Position numbers and translations under genes: made by a program. From Tubiluchus corallicola (taxonomy: Eukaryota > Priapulida > Priapulimorpha > Priapulimorphida > Tubiluchidae), in contig JAQGDQ010000871.1 in NCBI GenBank assembly GCA_030141605.1, positions 22,412 to 86,411 of the forward strand: a stretch of 64,000 nt of DNA, given 5' to 3'. The notes beneath the pieces are model-generated. The model worked only from the letters and a program-made list of their open reading frames with translations, did no database searches and was not told where the DNA came from. Of the stretch, positions 11,241 through 22,700 are shown piece after piece (the stretch's first letter is position 1; every line of letters starts with the position of its first letter).

Positions 11241-14200
11241 GTGCCTGTTGATTATGGTGTCAGTCTTGTGCTCAGCTCTTTCTTTCGGCCATGCTGTGCG
11301 GATTGGTGCTGTGCTGAGAAGCAACTGTCGTAGTTTCATCTTTTACTTTTGTTAGAAGCCTCAGCCCAACTCGCTGCAAGTCTGTATGCTGCTTTTGCTC
11401 TTTTCTTTTTGTCGTTTGGGTATGCTTTGTGAAAAAAAATGCGAAGGCTCTTTTAATTCGTAACGGATACCCGTGAAACTTCGCGCGATTTGGGGAGGAC
11501 ACCAATTTCGAAAAAAAGCGAACGGTTCCGCCAATATGCATCGTCATGGAATGTATAGAAATCAACCAGAACGAATTCCACATCGAGTGATAGAGTGAAT
11601 TTTTGTGCTGCCATCTTGAATTCCAGCGGGCGCCAAAAATGGGGAATAAATCAGTTTTTAAGCATATCTCATGCCGCATGACACCTGACCTTTGTTACTA
11701 GCATGACAAATTTGGTCAACTTAAGTAATATTATTTGTGAAATATTAAAAAACTGCATCTTAGGAAATGCATTATACAGCTTCAAAAATAGCATATCCCG
11801 GATCCTTGTTTGGGGTATGCGAAATCTTCATTGCCGCAAATTTCTATACAAAATCTGTCTCGCCTCGAATTCTATTTTTCATAGGAAATCCAAGAAACTG
11901 CCACTTGAATCTCCATTGCGATGGCTTTGCACAATCGTTTTAAAGAAGACACATTCGTACAATTTTTATGTTAAATATGGCAAAATGGCAAGCAGTGGAA
12001 ATGATATACTAACGAAGCGCACCGCTATCTATATGTGCATTGCAACATATCTAATAGCATCCACTGACGAAACGTACTTCTGGCGAACTGAAACATTTTG
12101 TTGAAGGAATAAGGTAATGACATAGCAGAGAAATTTTACTGGCGAGCCTACAACTGACGAAATGTGCACTGGCGAACTGTACCACTGGCGAAATGTACCA
12201 CTGGCAATATGTAGCACGGGCAAAATTTGAATTGGCAAGAGGTGCACTCCATTGACGAAATGTGTACTACCGAAATGTACCACAGACAGAATGTTAACTG
12301 GCGGCAATTGCCACTGGGAAATGTACCGCTGGTAAAGTGTCAATTGGTGAAGTGGGTAGATACCTAATGAAATAAGGCAGTATTTATACTTTTTTTTAAA
12401 TGCAGTCTTAACACTGAGGTAAGGTAATTGAACAAAAGTACAGTTTTTCGACTGTTGCACAGGAGGTCGTTTACACGTTTGCTAATTTTTAGGCACTCTT
12501 CGTCGCTGTCACGAACACCTGTTCAGACCCCTCCACCAGAAATTATGTAACAACAGCTAGTAGTAGAACGCTCAAAAAGATTATCAAACACCTTCAACCG
12601 GACTCTGCACTCCTAAGTACTACACTTCCTTTTTTCCAAATACATTTAATTCTACTATACGTCATATATAACGTGGAATATATCGAAATGCTGGCAACGA
12701 CTGAGTTTGTGATATTTCTTATTCAGACATGATAACATATAGAGCGTAGCGCAAAACTCATTGTACCCTGAAAAATTTCTAATCTATATTTAAATTTATT
12801 TGAGATACAATTTTATTTTTACTAGCATGGAATAAAAGTCTATCACAGATTGTTTACTATCTTTGCAGTGTTTTGTTATTCTAGGCGGCACAAAAGTTCT
12901 TTACACGAAAAAATAAATTTGCTGTTACTAAATTCGTTTGTATATAAAGCCAAATTAATTAAATATGATTGTTGCACATCAGGAAAATAAAAAGGTTCTG
13001 CACGTATTGCAAAAATTTAATAACTGTACATTTACATACACAGTAGTGTAGTTGTGTAGACTATTACAGCTGTTGCAGGTACAAATGTTTGCTCCATTAC
13101 TCCTTCCCAAGGTTGTATATGCAATAAAAGACACAATATGTTAGACTTGTATTACGAGCTAGACTCCTTTTCTACTTTTACATTGTCATAACATGCTGTT
13201 TATTCCCCCCCCCTGAAAGTTTGATGAGAAATAGAGTAATGATGGTATTATCAATAATAATAATTAATATGACAACCACGTTATTGATTAAACCTGAAAA
13301 CCAGTATTATAAATGGTTCAGTTGCCCTTTAAACCCAAGATTTAGGAATTTAAGTTCTGCGGGTTGGTTTGTAGCATTCATTTTTGTGCGCCATATGAAG
13401 CCGTCTGATCAACCTGTGAATGCGGAGAGGTGACCCAGAAAACTCGTCACGATACAGGTGTACAAGGTAGAAAACAGTCGAGCTTTGGTATTGGACCTGA
13501 AAACATTACATAGGTCAGATTTTCGTAATGGCAGTTTTGCTGAACTTTTGAATGAAAATGTTTATCCATTTTACTACTTTTGATTGCTGCTGTCATAATG
13601 GATGGGTGAGGATTTTGGACAGTTAATGGCGTCCCAAGCACCTGATGTTATGGTGAGGGTATTTGTGGGTCTGATGAATACCTGTTGAGCGATAGACGAG
13701 AACTGGACCTTCCAGTGCAGTTTTCTTGCTTTTTGAGGACAGCAAGAGGTATATAGAGCTTCAGACTATCCCACGGGATCCCGATCTTTAAGTTGACTTA
13801 TTCTTTGCCTTACTATGCAGCGTGTCATGGGTACAGATGGATTAATGGTATTCACAGTTGGTAAATGTTCAATATAAACATGATCCTACCCGAGTTGAAG
13901 TCATGCCGGACATTGAAATTATGCATGATGTTAGTAAGGAAATGTTTCCTGGATGCTGCAGATTTACACGTGACGTCACAGCCCTGAATGCTATTTTTAA
14001 CTCGTTAACTTGCTAGCATTTCTCCTGGGGTGGCTGATAGTTACGGTAAGCCCTTACACGAACATTTTGTTACTGTTAGTTCCAATGGAAATATTGCCAA
14101 GTCGTTATAATATGTTTAATTATGAACTCTATTTTTGGGGGCTATTGCTTAGTTTTGCTTACGATTTTGCCCAATAAATTTTTCTCATATTTTTGCCAAT

Positions 14201-14999
14201 GTTTTGTTTCGATATACTGTGCTTTAATGACGTATTTCGTCGTTTCGATTTTCGTGCCTAATGCTTTGTCATTAAATTTGATTACAGCATACTATGATTA
14301 TTACTGTTGCATCATTGTCACGTTGCATTTAATTCAATTAACCGACAAAAACAGAATCCCACAAGAACCAATACCATCTTGAAGTGGTAGCGCCCCAAGT
14401 AGACTACCCTTGCTGCGAAGCCACTGTCTGGAGTTTGTGGGCAGATCTGTCTTTAAAGTAAAATTTCATGTATACTTTTTGCTCGGTCAAGAGCTCTCCA
14501 ATGACTACCTGACATCTAGTCAGGCCTGCTCCATCTGTACTAGTCATAACAATTGTATAGGCAAAACTTGTTTATCCTGTGACTAAGCTCCAACTGGCCG
14601 ACCTTCACTGACATTCTGGAATTTCTGGACTCAATATTAAACCAACAATGTATGTATGTATTCTAGCTTTCTAGTCTAGTGAAGTATTTCAGTACTTTAC
14701 TAGAGCAAATTTGTTTTTTTGCAGAATAAACAACTTAGCTATGGAAACGCAACATTGGTTTGAGTGTGTACATTACAACAACTTTTACACACACAAGCTC
14801 GAAGCAAGTATTTAATAACAGTATCACGAAACCGTGAATCTTCTCAGTCTAGTCACGTTCTGAGTACTGACATTTACAATTGTAATTGAATGATATATGC
14901 GCATGAGCACTTTCCTGTAACATTTTCTCAAAACGATCGCTAATTGACGTTCTGCTGAGATTGTTGTGTCTCAAAAATCTCAATAGCGATCATGTCACT
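11241..14999. other. Long gene-poor intergenic region
   Basis: About 3.7 kb without a supported gene. A 135-codon minus-strand frame at 11272-11679 is basic, has no recognised motif and directly precedes the LINE remnant, so it may be element-derived. The scrambled minisatellite near 12100 is listed separately. The remainder is AT-rich with short frames of no evident coding quality. Confidence 0.4.
12060..12350. repeat. Scrambled minisatellite based on ACTGGCGAAATGTACC
   Basis: About fifteen units of 14-22 bases repeat variants of CACTGGCGAAATGTAC. Units differ by substitutions and small indels: CTGGCGAACTG, CTGGCAATATG, TTGACGAAATG, CTGGTAAAGTG. Neighbouring units are no more alike than distant ones. 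It resembles the GGTACTAG array at 27710-28015 in design but not in sequence. Confidence 0.7.
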
Positions 15000-15310
15000 A
15001 ATGATAATGATAATTTATTCCATTCACTTGGAGCTGCACTGGCAAAAGCATGTCACCGTACCAAACGCTGATTCTTCGACTATTAGTGACACCTAGTGTA
15101 AAAGTATCCGAAGATCTTATTAAAGAACATCTAGGCACATAAAAATTTACTAGATTAGCCAGATAAAACGGACCAGGCCAGACAAAGATTTAAAAGTAAC
15201 CAGCAATAGCAAAGGAGCGCGTTGTTTGACAGGGAGCCAGTGCAACTACATTAGGAGAAATATGATGAAAACGCCTAGTTTAAGTAACAATTCTAGTAGC
15301 CGGTATTCTG
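15000..15310 (-). mobile_element. Dead L2/CR1-type LINE fragment
   Basis: Minus-strand translation contains WLPVKQRAPLLLLVTFKSLS, matching the LHWLPV..R..FK...L.(Y/F)K.L block of L2/CR1 reverse-transcriptase C-termini. LRILLH and SAFGTVTCFCQCSSK follow, where intact elements have the SAF...AP.LWN.LP end. Several stops interrupt the frame. It lies about 300 bases upstream of the GT31 start and may have contributed to that gene's 5' flank. Confidence 0.6.
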
Positions 15311-15616
15311 AAGACGCTACAAATGATCAAGTTCATGAATATTAAGGTATAAAAATGTTTAGTACTTTAAAGTTCAGCTGGTTTACTCTCTAGATTATAT
15401 TGTAAGACAATCTAATTTTGCATTTTGTTAAACCGCAATTCTTTATTGTCCTTTGAGATACACTTATCCATAAATACGGAAAAAAGGAATTTTTCGGTTT
15501 TTAGTTGGTTTAAATGGTCATTATTCTGAGTATCTTAACAGAGGAGGTGAGAATGATGCGCTGCATATAATCGATTAACTAATTCAGCCAACTGATACAC
15601 TTCACTCACTGCCTGA

Positions 15617-16432
15617 ATGAGAAGAGAGATGTTAGCAGGCGAACAAAAATGGCGTGCAGCATTGGTTATCGTGTTGCTACTAGCTACTTTTTCCTATATT
15701 GAGTATGCGTTTTATGAAACTTGGGAGAGTAGTATGTCTGAAACAAGTCCTCATAAACTTTATTCATCACATCGTAGGAAAGTATTATTATTTATTGGCA
15801 TTATGAGTGCGCCGTTCCGCAGGGACAGACGTGACGTCATCCGTTCAACATGGCTGAAGTGGTGTAACAGTTTCAATGACGTCGTCTGCCTCTTTTTTAC
15901 TGATGGACAAGACAGGTTTGGAAATAAGTTGGAAAATGTGAGCCTAAACATTCTACTCGACGAGGCAAATTCTTACGGTAATGACTTGGTATTAGCAGAG
16001 ACGCCTGGTGGTATGAATTTTGGCAGACGATTGGTGTGGATGATGGATTTTGCTTCAAAAAGATACGAGTTTAAATACTTCCTGCGTCTGGATGATGATG
16101 CATTTCTCTGCTTGCAAAGGCTAAGGGCTGAGTTGAAAATGCTTTCCGCGAAAAGGGTAAATTGGGGCTACAGACATTGCGAAAACCGTAGGAAAGGTAT
16201 GTAAATGAAGCCAGGAGACATTTACAGACTGAGTAATTAACTAAAGCATTGTTGTTTTCTAATAACTCTGTTATCGAAGCAGTGCTTGTATATCGTTTAT
16301 AATGTAATTGTGTGTTATTATACGATGGACTGCATAATGCATAACCACATTTCTCTTACGTATGCGTTAGCGTAATACTATGTGTGATTGTTTGTTAGTG
16401 TTTTCCATCTTTTCTCTCCCTCGTTCATTCAG

Positions 16433-16486
<54 letters not shown>

Positions 16487-16509
16487 CTCTCTCTCTCTCT
16501 CTCTCTCTC

Positions 16510-16546
<37 letters not shown>

Positions 16547-16583
16547 CTCTCTCTCTACCTCTCTCTCTCTACCTCTCTCTCTA

Positions 16584-16677
<94 letters not shown>

Positions 16678-17286
16678 CCTCCCTCTCTCTCTCTCTCTCA
16701 TTCTCTCTGACACTCCTTTCTCATTTTTTCATTCCATCCTATCTCATACCTTTGCCCCTTTCTTTATCTTTTTTCTTCTTTCCCTCGATTTATTCTCCTT
16801 CCAAAGCTGTGTTGATCTTTTTAATTTACAAAAAGTAACATAATTTCAGGTATAACTCGAATGGATGAATTCTTCTTTCTAGTATCTGCAGATGTCGTCC
16901 AAGAAGTGCTGCAAAAGTTTCACTCGGAAACTCTTTTATGTGATGAGTTTGGTGGCATATCAGCAGGAATGTGGCTTTACAACATGCACAGCGTCACTTA
17001 CCTTGTGGACAACTCCAGGATTCTTTTGCATTATGACAAAGATGCGGTTCTAAAACCGACAATATGCAATGACATCATTGTTGCCCACAAAGTTTATCCA
17101 GCGCTGATCCAGAAAATTTGGACATTGGCCAATAACTCCATCGTACATGGAATCTATTCAAGGCATTTCAGGCAAAGTTGTCCTCTTGGAAAACAGAATT
17201 ATACAGGAAGACATTTAAAGTTTTGTCACAACGAGTCATTCACTAATAAATCATTTTGGCCTGGAAGTCAAGGCAGGTCACAGTAA
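15617..17286 (+). CDS. GT31-type (galactosyltransferase family) type II Golgi enzyme, two exons
   Basis: Exons 15617-16196 and 16850-17286 join in phase 1 to give 338 residues. Residues 1-12 are a short basic cytosolic tail and about 13-32 are a signal-anchor helix (AALVIVLLLATFSYIEYAF), the type II layout of Golgi glycosyltransferases. The lumenal domain has RRDVIRSTWLKW (the R..IR.TW motif), GKDLV-like GNDLVLAET, and FLRLDDDAFL with the metal-binding DDD at residues 159-161. WGYRHC follows before the intron, and exon 2 gives DEFFFLVSADVVQEVL. The usual ED..G motif appears as CDEFGGISAG, so donor or acceptor preference may differ. Cysteines and several N-glycosylation sites occur near the C-terminus. 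The sugar linkage cannot be assigned. The intron is largely CT repeat. A same-strand STELLO-like gene follows. Confidence 0.8.
16437..16699. repeat. CT-rich microsatellite in the GT31 intron
   Basis: About 260 bases of CT with interruptions (CTTT, CCCC, CTAC), filling about 40% of the 653-base intron and ending 150 bases before the acceptor. The long Ser/Leu frames across it are artefacts. Length variation is likely between individuals. Confidence 0.97.
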
Positions 17287-17495
17287 ATTCAATTTCATTG
17301 CGCTTTAGTAGCGTGAACCATTTAAGCATAAACAAAGCTCGAAAGTAGTAATAGTGTCAATATTCTGTACCTTTTGTCAGTTTTTATTAAATTGTTACTT
17401 TATAGTACAAACTAGATTAATAAGAGATAAACACGTGATGTTGATCAAACACTGTACTATCTATAAAATTTAGTTAATTAATTTTGCCGCGCGGC

Positions 17496-17510
17496 AATAA
17501 ACGCAATAAA
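17496..17510 (+). promoter_or_regulatory. Candidate poly(A) signals of the GT31 gene
   Basis: Two AATAAA hexamers nine bases apart lie about 210 bases after the stop codon; a third occurs at 17575. The first pair directly follows the small palindrome GCCGCGCGGC. Assignment is by position only. Confidence 0.45.
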
Positions 17511-17589
17511 CAGAATTATTATAATTGTCTTAATATATCGTAATATCATATCATAATAATTTCGTTTCATTTGTAATAAAAGTGATTTA

Positions 17590-18203
17590 TTCCTGTTTTT
17601 TTTAAAAAGTCTACAACAAGCCTATTAACTAGTTTGGTGCTATTGCGATATGTGTTGCTATGTACTACAATTCGAATTTTGTTTGAATGAATATAAACCA
17701 CGGCGTTTTTTTATTTGTTAGTGTTCATAGTAATAACAAATTATCCGATGATTAATTGCTGGTCTTTCTTTTGTTTTATTTTATGTGAATTCTTGAACTA
17801 CCAGATTGTAACATTTGATCTAAACAAAATTATCAATCCTGCAGTACTATACAGAAAAGTTTTCGAAACTGGTCATCAAATTGCTTTGAATCATCAAACT
17901 TGTTTTATATCTATGACACGCATTGACAGTGCGCTGTTTTTTTTCAATCGACGAATGAAGTTTTTGGTGGAAGAATGGACGTCTGAAATTGAAACACCAA
18001 AGCGCGAAATTATAGCGCCTAAAAGTGATTTTAGTAATTACACAAGATACTTTTATTACTAAATCTTTCTGACATTTATCGCGAATATTAAAATGAGCTC
18101 AACTTCCCAGAAATACTTGGCTCTTCGTTCAAAAGACGATTAGATACGAAAACAAATGAACATAAAAATATTCCTATAAAAAAAGAAAATTAAGTTAAGG
18201 ATA
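17590..18203. other. Intergenic, AT-rich
   Basis: A 115-codon frame at 17715-18062 has no ATG-proximal or domain support and strong AT bias. No gene is called. The stretch ends at the target duplication of the hAT-like element. Confidence 0.4.
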
Positions 18204-18211
18204 CAAATTTG

Positions 18212-18763
18212 CATGGGTGCCCGCAGAGTATAAAAAAGTTGACGCACAGGCAGCTTGGGGGTCTGGGGGAGGTCTGGGGCGCGGAGCCTCGGCCATCAAC
18301 ACATTTTCGTGTATTTAAGAACATTTTGGAGGCCTCAAATGAGATCTAAATTTTAGTACATAGACTTTCCCAAACGCTTTAATTAATATATTTTACCTGC
18401 ATTTACCTAGATATTTATTGTATTCTATTGTAGTAGTCATATATCTTAAAAGTAAGTCCGTAATACACTGCAATGCGGATGACCCATTACTTAAGCTTAA
18501 TTTATTTAGTGTCAAAATTATCTACCCAGCAAAATGTGGATAGTCAAACATAAAACTGATTTGAGACTGTTAAGTTTACAGCCCATCTACTGTTCAGACA
18601 AAATTTAATAAGTTGCGTGCGTATTCTCCCCCCCCCCCAACTCAACAAGTGTTAATGTGTATCGTAGTTTACTGCTAACAAATTTTATTCAGCCATAAAA
18701 AAATTTATTTAAGAAATTCTGTGGACGCACGTGCGTCAGTTCGTCCGCCTGCCGGCGCCCGTG
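18212..18763. mobile_element. hAT-type non-autonomous element (552 bp) with 8-bp target duplication
   Basis: The ends read CATGGGTGCCCGCAG and, inverted, CACGGGCGCCGGCAG, giving imperfect TIRs of about 15 bases that continue as GACGCAC-type matches further in. CAAATTTG flanks both sides exactly (18204-18211 and 18764-18771), an 8-bp duplication as made by hAT transposases. Because CAAATTTG is palindromic, it could alternatively be counted as TIR. The interior is non-coding and carries a G-rich block near 18255-18285. Confidence 0.7.
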
Positions 18764-18771
18764 CAAATTTG

Positions 18772-19738
18772 TGAAAAAATATTTACAGCGTTAATTAAAA
18801 GCGCATTAATTCCAAAAGGAAAATCAGGGAACTAGTCTGGAGTGAGCACCGGTTACGCTAGAGCAGTGATAACAACTAAGCATCGGTATTCAAAATTGCA
18901 ATTAAATATTGTCACGTTTAAACTACACATGAGAACCCAAGGGCAAGCAAAACAAATACATTTTCTTTAAAGAACATCAAAGTATATTACAATCAATGAA
19001 ATGACGCCTGGCATTAAAGTAAACTCTAACATTGACAGAGGAATATCTTCAATACGTTGCTGGTTATTTATTTAATTAATGCAAGCGTTAGAGAGATGCT
19101 TGAATTATACTAGAGTAGTGTTGTAACACCCTATTCAAGCGCCCCCATAAACGTTAATGGACGTCAAGGCTATTATACCACATGTTTTTATTTAGGTAAA
19201 TATTAGATCCGTTGGCTGCCTTAGGATACGGTTGCTACGTTCTTGTAACATCATGAACATTTAAATATGTTATGAGCTTAGCATGGCTAATTACTGTGTG
19301 ATGAAACAAAATAATAAAATTGTAGGTCAGATACAGTTGGTGCAAAACTAATACGGATTCTGTGATAAATGCTTTTGCATACAATATAAATGAGCTAAGT
19401 GATGTGAATAGAGACTGTCCAGTGAAGGTATTTGGTTAGACAAAAATTAAGTTGTGGTGCAGATGTGGGGAAAATTGTTGGTAATAATAATGCTGTGGCA
19501 TCTCTGTTAAATGTTTTAATTGTCGATTAGTGGGAATTTTCCTGTTTTTATTATTTGTTTGTGATGAAAATGTTATTCAACAAAAGATACCGAGTATTGG
19601 CGTGAATGGAGGATCACTGTGCCAAAATTACCAAAGTGGTTTCATCAACGTTTACAACTTTTTTTGAATGCTGTAAACACAGGTACCATTCTATCACTCA
19701 TTATTCATTTCTGAAATACTGCAGAGATCTCTTCGGAC
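18772..19738. other. 5' flank of the STELLO-like gene
   Basis: AT-rich sequence without a supported gene. It should hold the promoter and 5' UTR of the gene starting at 19739; no specific element is recognisable. Confidence 0.4.
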
Positions 19739-22700
19739 ATGATTGTCAGAAAAATTACAGACTTTGAGCTTCCAGGAGTTTGGCGCAGTGTCTTTCTGGC
19801 GGTTCTCTTCTTATTGGCAACTATCACCATAGTCACTCTGAACATCACACCGAGTCTTAAAATGGTTATAAAAACGATGGATGTTGATTTGCAAAGTGCC
19901 TTATATGTAAGTTTTTTCAGAAATGCTCAAAAGGTTAACTGTTTTGCGTGTAATTATTTTACTGAGAGCAAAACACAATAAGGATGAAGATGAAGGTGAG
20001 GATGAGGATAAGGCTCAAGTTGAAGATGCAGATGAGGACGTGGGTAAGGGTAAGGATAAGGATAAGGATGAACATGAGGATAAGGACAAAGATCATAGTA
20101 AGAATAAGGATAAGAATTAGGATATAAGGCTAAGCATAAGAATGAAAATGAGAATGATGATGAGGATGGGAATAAGGAAAAGGTAAGAATGAGTATAAGG
20201 ACACAAATTGGGATAAGTATGACGTCACTAGCACAGCCCGGATTCTCATCTCTTACAGTTTCCATGTTGTATTTGCATCGTGTTTTTCCTGCTGTTGTGC
20301 ATCCAACACTTTTACGATAATGTGCATTAATCGTCTTACAAGTTATGATTTCAATCTATTACCATAGCCATCATTACAATTACTACAATTACCAAACACG
20401 TTTGTTATTAATAGGAATCTTTAATATTACCATTAACCTCGTCCTCATCCTCATCTTCATCTTCATCCTCATCCCCATCCTCATCTTTATCCTAGCCATG
20501 ACCTTTACCATACACTCGCTTCATCGTTTTTTATCATTATCATCACTTTTATCCTTATCCTTTCCTAACTACATTTTTTGATGATAAACTACATTTCCAT
20601 TCTTATTTTATAATTTGCAAGTCTTTTAATTAATATGATGGTAGCAGTTATGTATTGTTATTTACATTGTGTTGCTTCATGATGTTAAAATAAACAGGGC
20701 TACTATGTGACACAATAGTAAAGAAGCTAAAAACCTTTGAACGAGTGTCGGGATGATAAACTACTTTTGAGTATTTTGCTATAATCCCGGATTCTGATAT
20801 CATAAATACCAAAAAACATTTTCTTTGTCAATACCATTGTTTTTGCTATTACAGTCGTCAGTGTCATCGTCATCATAATCATCATAATCATCATCATTAT
20901 CAACATTTTCGACGATATCACAGTATCATCACCGATATCATGTAAAATTGCACAATCTTATTTAGAATTATTTCTCACAAAAAGCAAAGTACATTCAATG
21001 ATACATAACAACAACAGCAAAAAATAACAAATAGCTTACAATAAAATGCTTCAATGTGTGCTATCACGTTGAATAGTATTGTACAGTATATACAGTAAAT
21101 TTCAGTTTTCAACATCAACATTACGAAGGCTATGTCCCAAGAAATCTGCAAAAAATTACAGAGCTGCCTATTTTTTACCTTGTTAAAGCTGACAAAGAGA
21201 AATTTATAACTGAAGTTTATATAAAGAGAAACATTGTAACTCCGGAGAGGGTAAACCCCTGCTCGTCAGACATTATGGTGGGTATCATGCATCAAATGTT
21301 TCAGAAAGATGATTCTAGTATTCATTCTGATAAATGGATCGTAGTGACTACTATCTACACACCTACCGCAGATGTAAACCGCCTGTCAGAAATACCAGGA
21401 TGGAAAGTCGTTGTTGTTGGAGACAAGAAAACACCAGCAGATTGGAGGTATGTTGCTGAAGTGCAAACAAACATGCAAGCATTGATGTTTTTCATTGGAG
21501 GTATGTTGCTGAAGTGCAAACAAACATGCAAGCATTGATGCAAGCAAATCCGAATGGCTCCCTGCCTGTGTTCCGCCACTTCTTTTTTACCCAGTTCATT
21601 TCAACACAGTTTCATTGTGCGCACGCGCAGTTGCTGTAGGTCAAGGTTAAGTGTACAATAGCAACGCGTCTTAGCTACAACCGTCACGTGACGTTTGGGT
21701 AAGGGAAAGCCATCTGCCCGTCACTTCAGTAGCGTTAGTTGTTTTACGTGGACCTTACTTAATTATGTATTATTCTGTGCATAGAGTGATTTACTAGCAG
21801 GTTCTTGCTTAGGAACAAGAAAAAATTAACTAGGTAAGGTTCTAGCTAACTGCTACTATTACAATGGCATTGGCTACGAAGCGTTGTCAAGTGCGTTGTT
21901 TGATACACTTAACATTTGACCTTTTCAGATTCATCATCAATTGCTAGAACTGTGAAAAGGCTTATTGATAAAAAGTAAATTTGTCAAGTAAAAGGATAAA
22001 TAGACAGATTAACATAGATCATGAAAATTAGGTTTCACTGTTCCATTATGCAGTCAAATTTTGTCGAATTTCAATTACAGCATGTCGATAAAAGTGAAGT
22101 TTGAAGCGCTGAATTTTTTAAAAAGTTCTTGCGTTTTACTTTCAAGATGGCGCAACAGAAACTTATTTAAAATTGTTTCTTCGATGTGTGAAACATTCTT
22201 GGAAGCTGCTGTTCTTGAACAATTCTACCGTCTTTATCTAACGAAGTTATTTTAGTATGATCTTACGAATTTTTAAATAGGCTTAGATTCCTGTCTTTTA
22301 TTTTGCTTCTCTCAATATTTTACTTGTTTTTACTTTTTATAATAATTATTGTAATTTTTGTCGTTAATAATAGTTCATATGTGAACCAGTATTCTATTTG
22401 TCAAAATGGACGTTAAATAGTTCAATCTACTTACTTATTCACTTTCTCTGGGTGCGCTCGCCGGACATTAATCAGATTTGCTATTTTTTTATCAGAAATG
22501 TGTTAATAATTATTATTGCTAGAAAGAGCATATTTTTGGCAAAAGGTACGTATGCATCTCTTTTCCATTAGGCATGCATGCAACAATCAACCCCTACTTC
22601 TTTTCTTATTCAGAATATCTGGTACTGTAGTCGCTTTTGCGTGCTTTATAATCAACTACGATATTATTATTACAATATGCGATCATGACTTGAAAAAATC

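Noticed and set aside
11272-11679. 135-codon minus-strand ORF
   Set aside because: No known motif and no splice or start support; it lies beside a dead LINE and may be element-derived.
16380-16843. Two overlapping Ser/Leu ORFs of about 150 residues
   Set aside because: They run through the CT microsatellite inside the GT31 intron.
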